Below, piece after piece: positions 50,476 through 59,826 of a stretch of 64,000 nt of DNA; the stretch's first letter is position 1; every line of letters begins with the position of its first letter. Below the pieces are notes generated by a model. That model was not told where the DNA came from. It did not search any database and saw only the letters and a list, made by a program, of their open reading frames with translations. The stretch spans positions 418,135 through 482,134 of the forward strand of contig NZ_JQGC01000001.1 in assembly GCF_000743575.1 (NCBI RefSeq), in the 5' to 3' direction. A program made the translations under genes and the position numbers. This DNA comes from Devosia riboflavina. GTDB lineage: Bacteria > Pseudomonadota > Alphaproteobacteria > Rhizobiales > Devosiaceae.

Positions 50476-51746
50476 GCCGGAACTCCGATATAGCCGCAAA
50501 GGATGTCCGTGCCGGCGATGAGATCGGCCACGTCCATCTGCTCGTTGGGATTGTGCGAGCCTCCAACATTGCGCACGAAGACCATGCCGGTGGGGATACC
50601 AGCATTAGCGAAAACCGCCGCATCATGCCCGCCGCCAGACGCCATGGTGAAAACAGCCTGCCCGGCACGCAATTGTGCTGCACTAAGCCCCGCGACCACT
50701 TCTGGGGCACAGAGGGCTGGCGCAGTCGAAAGTTCCCTATCGAGCTCGAATACCACCTGCCTCGACCGTCCGACATCGCTTAATGCCTGCTCGAGCCAAT
50801 CGCGGGTGTCGTCAAGCACGCCCACATCCTGACTGCGGACATCGAGGCTGAATTCCACCCGGTCGGGAATGCGCGACAGGACACTCACCTCAGGATCGGT
50901 CGCAACCGTTCCCACCGTCACCGCGAGATCGCCACCATGATCGAGCACGTCGATCCAGTGCCGGTCGAGATCGTTAAGAAGACTTGCCATGGCCAGTACC
51001 GGATCGTGCCGGAAGGCGCGAGGTACAGCCCCCGAATGTCCGGCCTCGCCGATGCACGCTATGCGTCGGTGGCGGAAATTGCCGCGTATGCCTGTGACGA
51101 CCGCTGCAGGCAGGCCGCTTTCAACCAGCAGCGGTCCCTGTTCGATATGGAGCTCGAGATAGGTCAGAATGCGCCTGGGGTCGATGAGCGGCTCGCGCCG
51201 CGCCACCTTTGCCGTATCCACGCCCACGGAGGCCATGTGCTCGAGCAACGTCCGGCCATCACCCCTGTGGCGCGCCGCCGCTTCCCCGGCCTCAAGCTGT
51301 CCCAAGAGAGCCTTGGAACCGGCATAACAAGGGCCGAACCATGAGCTTTCTTCACCGCGCAAGGCAATTACCTTGACCGGCACAGCCGGGACGACGTTTT
51401 GGCGTCGCGCCCGCACCAGGCAAATCAGTCCCGCGATCACACCGGACAGACCGTCGAAATTGCCCCCCTGCGGCACGCTGTCGACATGCGAGCCGAGTAA
51501 CACGTAACGATCGGCATTGCGGTGTTCTGGCAGGCTGATGATCAGGTTGCGGCCGGGATCATATTCGGTGACCAACCCCTCGGCCTCGGCGCACCGCGCC
51601 AGATAGGCGATGGTCCGGCTTTCAATATCTGAATAGGCCGGGCGGCTTACACCCGCCGCGTCGGCGCTGTCCCGTCCGATATCGGCAAAAAGAGCTTCGG
51701 CATAGGCGGTCTCCCAGGAGACCGCCGCAGATGCGTGGATGGGCAT
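50472..51746 (-). CDS. M20-family amidohydrolase (N-carbamoyl-amino acid/allantoate amidohydrolase-like)
   Basis: Zinc-dependent amidase (424 aa). Metal ligands: His87 in [11 protein letters not shown], Asp98 in NFDG, Glu132/Glu133 in RGEESSWFG, later LELHIEQGP and the C-terminal SHNPNEQ. These motifs define the carbamoylase/allantoate-amidohydrolase branch, which cleaves ureido groups to ammonia, CO2 and an amine. In this operon it could hydrolyse the open-chain ureido acid made by the ring-opening enzyme. Starts one base after the ornithine-cyclodeaminase-like stop. Confidence 0.9.
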   Translation of the reverse strand: MPIHASAAVSWETAYAEALFADIGRDSADAAGVSRPAYSDIESRTIAYLARCAEAEGLVTEYDPGRNLIISLPEHRNADRYVLLGSHVDSVPQGGNFDGLSGVIAGLICLVRARRQNVVPAVPVKVIALRGEESSWFGPCYAGSKALLGQLEAGEAAARHRGDGRTLLEHMASVGVDTAKVARREPLIDPRRILTYLELHIEQGPLLVESGLPAAVVTGIRGNFRHRRIACIGEAGHSGAVPRAFRHDPVLAMASLLNDLDRHWIDVLDHGGDLAVTVGTVATDPEVSVLSRIPDRVEFSLDVRSQDVGVLDDTRDWLEQALSDVGRSRQVVFELDRELSTAPALCAPEVVAGLSAAQLRAGQAVFTMASGGGHDAAVFANAGIPTGMVFVRNVGGSHNPNEQMDVADLIAGTDILCGYIGVPA

Positions 51747-51747
51747 G

Positions 51748-52689
51748 TCAACGGTGCTCCTCGCCCGCGCGCTCAAGAGCGAAGGACGCCAGCGCGACGT
51801 CACAGGAAGCCATGCCTTGAATAATGGCCAGCACGCGCTCATCCGGCGTGGTGCGGCCCTGCTGCGTTCCGATGGCGATTTCGCCGATGTCAGCCGAGAG
51901 CCGCTGATGCACCGCCAAGCGCGGGCGTCCCCCGGCAATCCAGCCGGCCACGGAGCCGAGAACGGCGGCGAACTCAAAATCATCGACCACGAAACGATCG
52001 CAAATATCGAGGGCACTTGCACCGATCTCCGCGCCACCGCCCAGTCCGAGCACTGTCGCACCCGGAGCGATCTGCACGCCCTCGATGACCGGAGCATTGG
52101 CAGCGGTTATGACGACAACGATATCGGCGCCATCCATTGCCGTCTCAACGCTCTCGACGGCCGTCACACCATGCCGCTCCGCATAGGCCCGAGCGCTTTC
52201 CAGACGACGTGCCGCGACACGGATGTCCTCAAGGGCGAAAATCTCGCGAAAGGCAGCAGGCAATTCGTCGGCAATTCGACCGGCACCGACAATGGAGAGA
52301 CGCTTCGCCCCAGGCGCGGCAAGCCATTCCGCTGCCACCGCTGCCGTTGCCGCCGTCCGCAGCCGATGCAGCCATGTCTCATCGACAAGACCTCTGGGCG
52401 CACCTGTCGCAGCGTCGAGCACTATGCAGTGGCTGAGCATATCTCCACCACCCTGTGCGACCAGGCGAAACCCGGCCGTACCATGGCTCGGCGACCGCCC
52501 GCCCTTGAGCTTAAACGAAGTTTGCTCGGCCTTGAGGCTCATGGATTCTGGCTGCGACAATACCAGCCGTTCATTGCCGTAGTCGCGATAGGCCTGCCGC
52601 ACGACGGCAATGGCCTCTTTCACGGAAACCAAGCTCCGCAGCTCAGCCTCGCGCAGGACGGGAAGGCTTTCGAAAATCCGACCACTCAT
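51748..52689 (-). CDS. Ornithine cyclodeaminase/mu-crystallin family protein
   Basis: NAD(P)-binding protein of 313 aa. Motifs: KEAIAVVRQAYRDYGNERLV, FKLKGGRSPSHGTAGFRLV, TGAPRGLVDETWLHRLRTAA and the Rossmann loop LSIVGAGRIADELPAAF. Relatives include ornithine cyclodeaminase, alanine dehydrogenase and ketimine or imino-acid reductases. It overlaps the ring-opening enzyme gene (ATGA). A role in reducing an imino intermediate or deaminating an amino acid product is possible. Confidence 0.9.
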   Translation of the reverse strand: MSGRIFESLPVLREAELRSLVSVKEAIAVVRQAYRDYGNERLVLSQPESMSLKAEQTSFKLKGGRSPSHGTAGFRLVAQGGGDMLSHCIVLDAATGAPRGLVDETWLHRLRTAATAAVAAEWLAAPGAKRLSIVGAGRIADELPAAFREIFALEDIRVAARRLESARAYAERHGVTAVESVETAMDGADIVVVITAANAPVIEGVQIAPGATVLGLGGGAEIGASALDICDRFVVDDFEFAAVLGSVAGWIAGGRPRLAVHQRLSADIGEIAIGTQQGRTTPDERVLAIIQGMASCDVALASFALERAGEEHR

Positions 52690-53756
52690 GCGCCGGCCTT
52701 TCGCACGATGAAAGCGCAAAGGCCCGCCCCTTCCGGGGCTTGGTGTACGGTATTGGCAGAAATGAACATGCGGCAGGTCCCCAATATGGAGCCTGCAAGA
52801 CCGCTCATGCTGGCACGGACATGCTTGTCCATATCCAGATCACTGGTCCTGATGGTGGTGCGGTATTGCCGAACCCGCCCATTGGAAGCGATACCCGCCT
52901 TGATGAAGGCCGCGCCCAATGTGTCCGCATCGGCCAGCGTACCATCGGCATCGAGCCGGCAACCGGCTTCCTCCAGTGTCCGCCGGATGCCGCTGGCATC
53001 GAGGAGATCAGAAAAGCCGCCGGTATGAATGATCCAGTCGCTCGCAGCACCGGCGCGGTTGGCGAAAATCAGCACTTCCACATTGCCGCCTTCGGAGCTC
53101 GAAAACACCATTGCGCGCCGACCGAAAAGGCTATGATCGCGGTCGAATGCTTCGGGCACCACGTGCTCAGGAGCAATCTCCCCCAGCGCCAGCGCAGCGC
53201 CGAGAGCGCCGACCGCTTTGGAAAAGGCCGAGGTGATGCGAGCAGCCGCAGGATCGGCGCGACTTTCGCCCAGAAGCGGCGTCTTGACAATTATGAGCTG
53301 CACATCGTCAGGGCCGATGGCTAGGTCCTTCATACCCTGTCGAACGGTATCGGCCACCAGCAGGGCATGGGCGAGGGTGCCGATTTCCTCGGCCGCCACC
53401 TTGCGGCTGCAGGCACCGCCGAAGACAAGCCCTTTCTCGCCGCCCGACGGCGTCGTCGTGCCGTCATCGACGTCGATAAAGGCGTAGCCGAAGGGACTTA
53501 TTACCCCTTCGCACCCAGTCGAGAACAGCATGGTGGCGCCTTCGGCAAGGTTCGAACCGCCAAAGCGGGTGATGGCCTGACGCGCACTCAGCATGCCATA
53601 TTCGCGCGAAAAGTCGTTGACGCTGGCATTGCCCTCGGTCTTGACCAACAGCGCCAGCCGCCGCACGGATTCAGGCGCAAAACGCCCCAGAGCAGCTTCC
53701 AGATGTCTCGTATCGCCCGGGTGGGCCGTGTCATAGCTTAATACATGCACCGGCAT
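52686..53756 (-). CDS. Ring-opening amidohydrolase (barbiturase/cyanuric acid hydrolase family)
   Basis: Member (356 aa) of the small barbiturase/AtzD family with three-fold internal repeats. All three Lys-Ser pairs are recognisable: Lys39 (VKTEGN) with Ser79 (FSTGCEG), Lys158 (VKTPLL) with Ser220 (SSSEGG), and Lys286 (IKAGIASNGR) with Ser333 (ISANTVHQ). These enzymes open barbiturate to ureidomalonate or cyanurate to carboxybiuret. GAGGAG nine bases before ATG 53756; the frame to 53894 is rejected. First gene of the minus-strand operon, so it likely defines the pathway's entry. Confidence 0.92.
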   Translation of the reverse strand: MPVHVLSYDTAHPGDTRHLEAALGRFAPESVRRLALLVKTEGNASVNDFSREYGMLSARQAITRFGGSNLAEGATMLFSTGCEGVISPFGYAFIDVDDGTTTPSGGEKGLVFGGACSRKVAAEEIGTLAHALLVADTVRQGMKDLAIGPDDVQLIIVKTPLLGESRADPAAARITSAFSKAVGALGAALALGEIAPEHVVPEAFDRDHSLFGRRAMVFSSSEGGNVEVLIFANRAGAASDWIIHTGGFSDLLDASGIRRTLEEAGCRLDADGTLADADTLGAAFIKAGIASNGRVRQYRTTIRTSDLDMDKHVRASMSGLAGSILGTCRMFISANTVHQAPEGAGLCAFIVRKAGA

Positions 53757-53874
53757 GGTGCGGCGCTCCTCGGGCCATATCGATCCGACAAAAACCCTCC
53801 CGCCGCGCGCCAATTCTGGCGATCGACTCCGATTTTCGGCAGATGCAACAAAATGTACCCATAGTATAGAATTC

Positions 53875-53887
53875 TGCCTGACAGGCA
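53875..53887. promoter_or_regulatory. Candidate operator in the divergent barbiturase/amidase promoter region
   Basis: Perfect inverted repeat TGCCTG-A-CAGGCA in the 280-base spacer between the two divergent operons, next to an AT-rich stretch suitable for promoters (53860-53870 and 53890-53905). It may be bound by the LysR protein encoded at 59827-60798. Confidence 0.4.
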
Positions 53888-54036
53888 TGTCCAATAAATA
53901 GTCCTAATGCCACCATAACGATACAGTGCTTCGCAAGTTAATGCAGGGAGGCCGTTGACCAAATTTGGGTCATCATGCCAGCCTCACACGCGTCGCGTGC
54001 CCGAGGCCGCCGCCATTTCCCCGAAAGGACCAGCCG

Positions 54037-55446
54037 ATGACCCACCCCATGGGCGCCGAAACCGATTCTCCGCTCTGGCAATTGCCGGCCACCACGCTAG
54101 CCCGCCGCTTTGCCGATGGCTCACTGCAACCCAGCATGGTGCTTGAAGCCATTCTGGCACGGACGGACACGATCGATGCCGCCCTCAATGTCATGGCGCT
54201 ACGCGACGACGAAGGCGCGCGAGCCATGGCGGGGGCCAGCGACAGGCGCTGGGCCGAGGGGCGCCCCCTGTCCGAGCTTGATGGCGTTCCCATCGCGATC
54301 AAGGACAATATCCCCGTGGCCGGCCTGCCCTGTGCCTGGGGCAGCAAGCTCTTCCTTGACTTCGTGCCTGAACGCGACGAGCTGGCGGTCGACAGGCTAC
54401 GGCGGCAGGGCTTGGTCTTGCTCGGCAAGACCACAGTATCGGAGTTCACTCTGGGGCGCGGCAATGTCGATACCCCAGCCTTCGGCACCACGAGGAACCC
54501 CTGGAATCCGGCCCTGACCACCGGTGCCTCAACCGGTGGTGGCGCGGCGGCCGTCGCTTCTGGCGTCGCCCCATTCGGTCTTGGAACCGATGGGGGTGGT
54601 TCGATCCGCTGGCCTGCTTCCTACTGCGGGCTCGTTGGCTTCAAACCGTCGACAGGCCGGATTCCTCGCCGTTTCGGCCTGCCTGCCGTCCTCAACGATC
54701 TTGAGGTTTTGAGCCCGATCTCCCGTACGGTGGACGATGCTGCCGCCCTGTTGCAGGCGCTGTCCGAACCCGACGTTCATGATCGCGCTTCCATGGCCTT
54801 CCGCCACACGGCTTTAGTCGAAGAACCGGCGCGGCCGCTGCGTATTCTTCATGTAAGTCAGTTCGGCAACTACCCGGTCGAGCCGGAGATCACAGCCTCG
54901 GTCAATCTGGCCGCCGACCAGCTCCGTGCCATGGGGCATAGGGTCGAAGCGGGCACGGCGCCTTTCGACTTCGGTCTGTTCGACCGACATTGGCGTACCA
55001 TCACCATGACCGGCGTTGCCGCCATCATGGATGGCCGGGAGAATTGGGAAAATGAGGTAGGCGCCATCTACCCCTCCATGGTGGCCGATGGCCGTGCCTT
55101 CTCCTCCCGTGACTATCTTGCCGCCCTCAACGCCTATCGCTCGGTTTTCGAGCAGTTGACTGACTTCTTCGAAGATTTCGACCTATTACTGACGCCAGTT
55201 GCGGGCGCCATGCCACGACCCGCAAATGAGATCGCGCCACCCTATCAGCGCGTATTTACCGGCTTTGCCAATGTCACCGGCATCCCTGCCGTCAGCTTAC
55301 CTGGCCCGCGCTCTCATGCCGGAATTCCAATTGGTTTTCAGTTGATTGCACCTTTCGGGGGCGAGGGGCGTTTGCTGACAATTGCCCGTGCCTATGAGCA
55401 CGCCCATCCTTGGGCCGGCCTCTGGCCAAGCCTGAATGCCTCATAA
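54037..55446 (+). CDS. Amidase signature family protein (AtzE/GatA-like)
   Basis: Serine amidase of 469 aa. The Ser-cisSer-Lys triad is visible: Lys89 (PIAIKDN), Ser165 (TTGASTGGGAAA; the usual second Ser is Thr166) and nucleophile Ser189 (GTDGGGSIRWPA). Relatives include carboxybiuret hydrolase AtzE, allophanate hydrolase and GatA. AAAGGA precedes ATG 54037. Divergent from the ring-opening operon and upstream of an ABC importer, it probably hydrolyses an amide intermediate of the same pathway. Confidence 0.92.
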   Translation: MTHPMGAETDSPLWQLPATTLARRFADGSLQPSMVLEAILARTDTIDAALNVMALRDDEGARAMAGASDRRWAEGRPLSELDGVPIAIKDNIPVAGLPCAWGSKLFLDFVPERDELAVDRLRRQGLVLLGKTTVSEFTLGRGNVDTPAFGTTRNPWNPALTTGASTGGGAAAVASGVAPFGLGTDGGGSIRWPASYCGLVGFKPSTGRIPRRFGLPAVLNDLEVLSPISRTVDDAAALLQALSEPDVHDRASMAFRHTALVEEPARPLRILHVSQFGNYPVEPEITASVNLAADQLRAMGHRVEAGTAPFDFGLFDRHWRTITMTGVAAIMDGRENWENEVGAIYPSMVADGRAFSSRDYLAALNAYRSVFEQLTDFFEDFDLLLTPVAGAMPRPANEIAPPYQRVFTGFANVTGIPAVSLPGPRSHAGIPIGFQLIAPFGGEGRLLTIARAYEHAHPWAGLWPSLNAS

Positions 55447-55528
55447 GGCGGAGGTATAGGGCCATAACGCGATTATATTGGACGATGGCCGATCCGACAT
55501 AAAAATATACAGCAGAAGAGCTGAGGGA

Positions 55529-55552
55529 CGTCGGCAGTACTTGAAGCCGACG
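55529..55552 (+). other. Hairpin in the leader between amidase and ABC genes
   Basis: CGTCGGC (55529-55535) pairs with GCCGACG (55546-55552) across a 10-base loop. The 195-base spacer 55447-55641 has several other short pairings and no gene. It could be a leader of the transporter mRNA or, less likely, a riboswitch; I could match no known consensus. Confidence 0.4.
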
Positions 55553-55641
55553 GCGTGGCCGAGTGCCCGCGATGTTCATCCGAATAAGTGAAACCGGGGA
55601 TTGAATCCGCCGCCCAAAGGGCGTGCGGAAGGGGTGGAATA

Positions 55642-56727
55642 ATGAGTGGTGGTGCCGTCGAGCTCATCAATGTGACCAAATATTACGACCGCACACTGGC
55701 GGTCGACGGCGTCAGCCTTTCGGTAGCGGCAGGCGAATATTGCTGCTTGCTCGGCCCGTCTGGCTGCGGAAAGACCTCGACCCTGCGCATGATTGCTGGA
55801 CACGAACTGGCCGACAGGGGCGACATCGTGGTTGGGGGGCGTCGCGTGAACGACTTGCCCCCTTCCGAACGTGGCACGGCTATGATGTTCCAAAGCTACG
55901 CGCTCTTTCCGCACCTGACGGTGCTGGACAATGTGGGCTTTGCCCCAATGCTGCGTGGCGTGCCCAAGGTTGAACGCATCGAAGAATCCCGCCGCCTCCT
56001 TTCCTTGGTCGGTCTCGGCGGCTGGGAGAGCCGCTATCCCCGCCAGCTATCCGGCGGCCAGGCACAGCGCGCCGCGCTCGCACGCGCGCTCAACGCTCGG
56101 CCACAGGTATTGCTGCTCGACGAACCGCTCTCCGCGCTCGACCCGATCCTGCGCATCCAGATGCGCTCCGAACTCAAGCGTATGCAGCTCGAGCTGGGCC
56201 TCACCTTCATCCACGTCACCCATAGCCAGGAAGAGGCCTTGGCTCTTTCTGACCGCGTCGTGGTGATGGAAGACGGTCACATTCGGCAGACCGGCACGCC
56301 GCTCGACGTTTTCGAACGACCCGCCACACCCTTCGTCGCCGATTTTATCGGCGGCCACGCGATCTTCCGTGGCACGACGGGCCAACCGGGCAACACGGTT
56401 CTTCCCTCGGGCGAGATTTTGCATACCCAGACCAAGTTTGGCACCGGCACGCCGGTCGCCCTTGCGGTACGCTGCGACGCCATCAGCTTTGCCCGCCGGA
56501 GTGCGGACGACAACAGCATTACTGCGCGGGTCGTAACCATCGAGCACCTCGGCGCGCTGATCCGCGTCACGCTCAAGACTATGGACGGCCAGGACTTTTC
56601 CGTCGTGATCCCCGAGCGCGCCGAACGTGGCACGCGCCTGACGGTGAGCGAGATAATTTCCCTCTACTGGACCGTGGCCGACACGAGAATCTACGCCGAA
56701 AAACAAGCGCAGCCAAAGGCCGCGTAA
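55642..56727 (+). CDS. ABC transporter ATP-binding protein, PotA type
   Basis: ATPase (361 aa) of the polyamine/opine/ferric importer class. Walker A GPSGCGKT at 38-45, signature LSGGQAQR, Walker B VLLLDEPLSALDP, H-loop VTHSQEEA, and a C-terminal TOBE domain (LAVRCDAISFARR; RVVTIEHLGALIRV). ATG 55642 chosen over 55588, which lacks a site. It drives the PotBC-type permeases encoded downstream. Confidence 0.93.
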   Translation: MSGGAVELINVTKYYDRTLAVDGVSLSVAAGEYCCLLGPSGCGKTSTLRMIAGHELADRGDIVVGGRRVNDLPPSERGTAMMFQSYALFPHLTVLDNVGFAPMLRGVPKVERIEESRRLLSLVGLGGWESRYPRQLSGGQAQRAALARALNARPQVLLLDEPLSALDPILRIQMRSELKRMQLELGLTFIHVTHSQEEALALSDRVVVMEDGHIRQTGTPLDVFERPATPFVADFIGGHAIFRGTTGQPGNTVLPSGEILHTQTKFGTGTPVALAVRCDAISFARRSADDNSITARVVTIEHLGALIRVTLKTMDGQDFSVVIPERAERGTRLTVSEIISLYWTVADTRIYAEKQAQPKAA

Positions 56728-56747
56728 ATCAGGAGAGAACGCATAAA

Positions 56748-58055
56748 ATGGCAAACGACACTTCTAATTCCGGCAAAGCGGGCCTGACGCGCCGCACGGT
56801 CCTCAAGGGTGCAGCCGCCGTCGCCGGCGCCGCGGTCGGCTCGGGCGTTATCACCGGCTTTCCCACCATCTGGGCGCAAAACATCAAGGATATCGTGATC
56901 CGCCAGATGGGTTCATCCGGCGACACCAACAAGGCGCTCGAAGACGCCGCCAATGCCGATCTGCCCTTCCGGGTGCAGGTGACGGCACTCGACCCCTCTT
57001 CAGTGGTCGCTCGCGGCATCAGCCAAACCGACACCTGGGACGTTCTGAGCGACGGCACCGCCGACCTGCCCCTCTTCTGGCCGGCCAAATCCTTCCAGCC
57101 CATCGAGAAGAAGCGCCTCAACTGGTGGGGCGACGTTTCGCCCATCTTCACTTCGGGCCGGGCGACCCCGGAGGCCAAATACGGACAGGGCGCCAATCCG
57201 TTCAACGTCATCAATGCGGATGGTCCCGGCATCGACTCAAAGATGGTCGCGGAAGAAACCGAATGGCTTACGGGTGCACCGGCATTGCATAATGCCGACA
57301 CGCTAGGCATCCGCCCCGACCTCGTCGGGCGCGAAATCAATTCCTGGGCAGATCTGCTCTCGCCCGAATACAAGGGGCGCGCCGCAATTTGCGCCATCCC
57401 TTCCGTCGGCATGGTCGATGCTGCCATCGCTTTGGAAGCGGCAGGCTTGGTCACCTATGCCAATAAAGGCAACATGACCAAGGAAGAGATCGACGCCACG
57501 ATCGAAAACCTCATCCGCCTCAAGCGCGAGGGCCATTTCCGCGCCTTCTGGAGCGCCTATGAGGAATCGGTGAACCTGATGGTGGGTGGCGAGACCGTTA
57601 TCCAGTCTATGTGGGCCCCAGCCGTGGCCAGCGTCCGCGCCCAGGGTGTACCCTGTGTGTTCCAGAACCTGCCGGAAGGCTACCGCTGCTGGGCCGTGGC
57701 GCTCTACATCAATGCCAAGGCCGATGGTCTCCTGAAGGATGCCATCTATGAGTATCTCAACTGGTACCACGAGGCCGGCAAGGTCGGCGCCTCTTTCACT
57801 CTACGCGGCTACTACAGCGCTGCACCGAACACCGTTCGCAAGGTCATTACCCCAGCCCAGTGGGACTATTTCATCGAAGGCAAGCCCGCGTCCGAGGATA
57901 TCTTGGATGCCAATGGCAATGTGATCGAAAAGACTGGCGGCCTGCGCACCGGCGGCTCCTACTACGAGCGCCTCTCCAATCCTGCCGTTTGGAACTCCAT
58001 CATGGACGAAAACCAATACCAGATTGCACGCTGGAACGAGTTTCTGGCCACCTGA
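56748..58055 (+). CDS. Extracellular solute-binding protein, PotD-like, Tat-exported
   Basis: Periplasmic receptor (435 aa). The N-terminus has a twin-arginine signal, LTRRTVLKG (Arg15/Arg16), followed by an alanine-rich hydrophobic stretch and a cleavage site near IWAQN. The mature part resembles family-1 PotD-like proteins (FEPIEKK-like FQPIEKKRLNWWG, SPEYKGRAAICA, VNLMVGGETVIQSMW, LNWYHEAGKVGA). GGAGAG precedes the ATG. Ligand unknown; pathway context favours a nitrogenous ring compound or its ureido derivative. Confidence 0.92.
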   Translation: MANDTSNSGKAGLTRRTVLKGAAAVAGAAVGSGVITGFPTIWAQNIKDIVIRQMGSSGDTNKALEDAANADLPFRVQVTALDPSSVVARGISQTDTWDVLSDGTADLPLFWPAKSFQPIEKKRLNWWGDVSPIFTSGRATPEAKYGQGANPFNVINADGPGIDSKMVAEETEWLTGAPALHNADTLGIRPDLVGREINSWADLLSPEYKGRAAICAIPSVGMVDAAIALEAAGLVTYANKGNMTKEEIDATIENLIRLKREGHFRAFWSAYEESVNLMVGGETVIQSMWAPAVASVRAQGVPCVFQNLPEGYRCWAVALYINAKADGLLKDAIYEYLNWYHEAGKVGASFTLRGYYSAAPNTVRKVITPAQWDYFIEGKPASEDILDANGNVIEKTGGLRTGGSYYERLSNPAVWNSIMDENQYQIARWNEFLAT

Positions 58056-58057
58056 AC

Positions 58058-58954
58058 ATGACGGATACAGCTTTGCCCAGCACCAAAACCTGGCGACCTC
58101 ACACTCGAGGTCGCCTAGACATCAGGACCCTGCTGCAGGTCTCGCCCCTCTGGGCGATCCTGCTGATGTTCCTCGTTCTGCCAGTGGCCCTGATCGTGCT
58201 GGTGAGCTTCTGGCGATTCTCGGGCTTCACCATGGAGCCCGGTTTCGTCCTCGACCATTACCGCGACCTGTTCCGTCCCAGCACGCTCAATCTCTATATC
58301 AATACACTGCGCATCGCCGGTATCACCTGGCTTATTACGGCAATTATAGGCTTCACGCTGGCCTATCACCTGACCTTCGATCTCAACAAGCCGGCGACAG
58401 TCACGATCAAGTTCATGATCCTGACCATTCCCTTTTTCACTTCGGCCGTTATTCGCACGGTGGCCTGGGTGCCAGTCTTAGGTCGCAATGGCCTCGTCAA
58501 CTCCTCGCTTATATCGCTCGGGCTGATCGAAGAGCCGCTGAACTTTCTGCTTTATTCCGAATTCGCCGTGATCCTCGCCTATGTCCACGCCATGACCGGG
58601 ATCATGATGGCGCCGATCTTCAACACCATGAATCGCATCGACCGCTCACTGATCGAAGCGGCGCGTGATGCCGGCGCCAATGGCTGGCAGGTACTGCGCC
58701 ATGTGGTATTGCCGCTTTCCATGCCGGGCATCGCCATCGGCAGCATCTTCGTGCTGACCTTGGTGGTCGGCGATGTAGCAACCGTTCGCCTGCTCGGTGG
58801 CGGGCAGCTCGGCACGGTCTCGGTCGCCATAACCAACCAATCGAGCCTGCTGCAATTTCCCATAGCCTGCGCCAATGCGGTCGCGCTGCTGGCCATCGTG
58901 CTGGTCTGCATCGCTGTCATCCTGCGCTTCGTCAATATCAGGCGGGAGCTCTGA
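58058..58954 (+). CDS. ABC transporter permease, PotB type
   Basis: Inner-membrane permease (298 aa) with six predicted helices, from SPLWAILLMFLVLPVALIVL onward; EAA loop EAARDAGANGWQVLRHVVLP. It starts two bases after the binding-protein stop, so no hairpin separates them, unlike the Dpp-type operons in this window. Longer frames starting inside the binding-protein gene are rejected. Confidence 0.93.
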   Translation: MTDTALPSTKTWRPHTRGRLDIRTLLQVSPLWAILLMFLVLPVALIVLVSFWRFSGFTMEPGFVLDHYRDLFRPSTLNLYINTLRIAGITWLITAIIGFTLAYHLTFDLNKPATVTIKFMILTIPFFTSAVIRTVAWVPVLGRNGLVNSSLISLGLIEEPLNFLLYSEFAVILAYVHAMTGIMMAPIFNTMNRIDRSLIEAARDAGANGWQVLRHVVLPLSMPGIAIGSIFVLTLVVGDVATVRLLGGGQLGTVSVAITNQSSLLQFPIACANAVALLAIVLVCIAVILRFVNIRREL

Positions 58955-58955
58955 A

Positions 58956-59774
58956 ATGGCTGCTGCACGCGTCACCATGGCGGCGAAAGGCCGGAACGCG
59001 GTTTTCGTCGTGTTCTCGATCTTTCTCTACGCGCCCTTCCTTGCCATCTTCATTCTCGCTTTCCAGGGGCCGCAAGGCGGGCTCAACTTCCCCTTGCGCG
59101 ATCCCTCGCTGCACTGGTTTCACGATCTGATCGATCCGCGTTCACTATCCGATTTCCGACCGGCCATTGGCCGCTCGGTCATATTGGCGCTCGTCGCCTC
59201 GGCCATCACGACGATCGTGTCGCTGGCCGCAGGCCTTGCATTCCGCCGCCGCTTCACCGGCTCGGCGACCTTGTTCTATCTCACCATCGGTTCCCTGGTC
59301 GTTCCCTCAAGCCTGGTTTCAATCGGCATCGGCATCATCTGTTCGATGCTTGGCATCCAGATGACCTGGTGGGGATCGGCACTGGGCGCGCAGCTTACTT
59401 GGACCTTGCCCTTCGGCGTCCTCATAATGCTCGCCGTGTTCAGCCATTTCGACCGCTCGCTTGAGGAAGCGGCGCGCGATCTAGGCGCCAATCGTTGGCA
59501 AGTCCTGCGCCATGTCACGATTCCGGTAGTGGCGCCCGGCCTGTTCGCCGTCGCCCTACTGAGCTTCATGCTCTCCTATGACGAGTTCGCGCGTACCGCC
59601 GTGGTGGCCGGATCGGAAAATACGCTACCGCTCGAGCTCTTTGCCTTTATGAGTCTGTCAGTTTCGCCCACCATTTATGCGCTTGGCACAGTGACCACTC
59701 TGCTCTCGATCGGCGCGCTGGTGATTGCCACGGCGGTATTGATCCGTTCCGCCAATCGGCGTCGGGCGCCCTGA
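58956..59774 (+). CDS. ABC transporter permease, PotC type
   Basis: Second permease (272 aa). Helices from AVFVVFSIFLYAPFLAIFIL, EAA loop EEAARDLGANRWQVLRHVTI, terminal motif GTVTTLLSIGALVIAT. GGGAG upstream of ATG 58956; the stop/start spacing with PotB is one base. Completes the PotABCD-type importer. Confidence 0.93.
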   Translation: MAAARVTMAAKGRNAVFVVFSIFLYAPFLAIFILAFQGPQGGLNFPLRDPSLHWFHDLIDPRSLSDFRPAIGRSVILALVASAITTIVSLAAGLAFRRRFTGSATLFYLTIGSLVVPSSLVSIGIGIICSMLGIQMTWWGSALGAQLTWTLPFGVLIMLAVFSHFDRSLEEAARDLGANRWQVLRHVTIPVVAPGLFAVALLSFMLSYDEFARTAVVAGSENTLPLELFAFMSLSVSPTIYALGTVTTLLSIGALVIATAVLIRSANRRRAP

Positions 59775-59826
59775 CGCCTGGGCAGGTGACATGATTGTGG
59801 CATTGAACGACAATGGATGACCAGCC

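Noticed and set aside
55447..55641. Guanidine (ykkC-type) or other known riboswitch
   Set aside because: I compared the spacer with remembered consensus elements and found no match; kept only as a structured leader.
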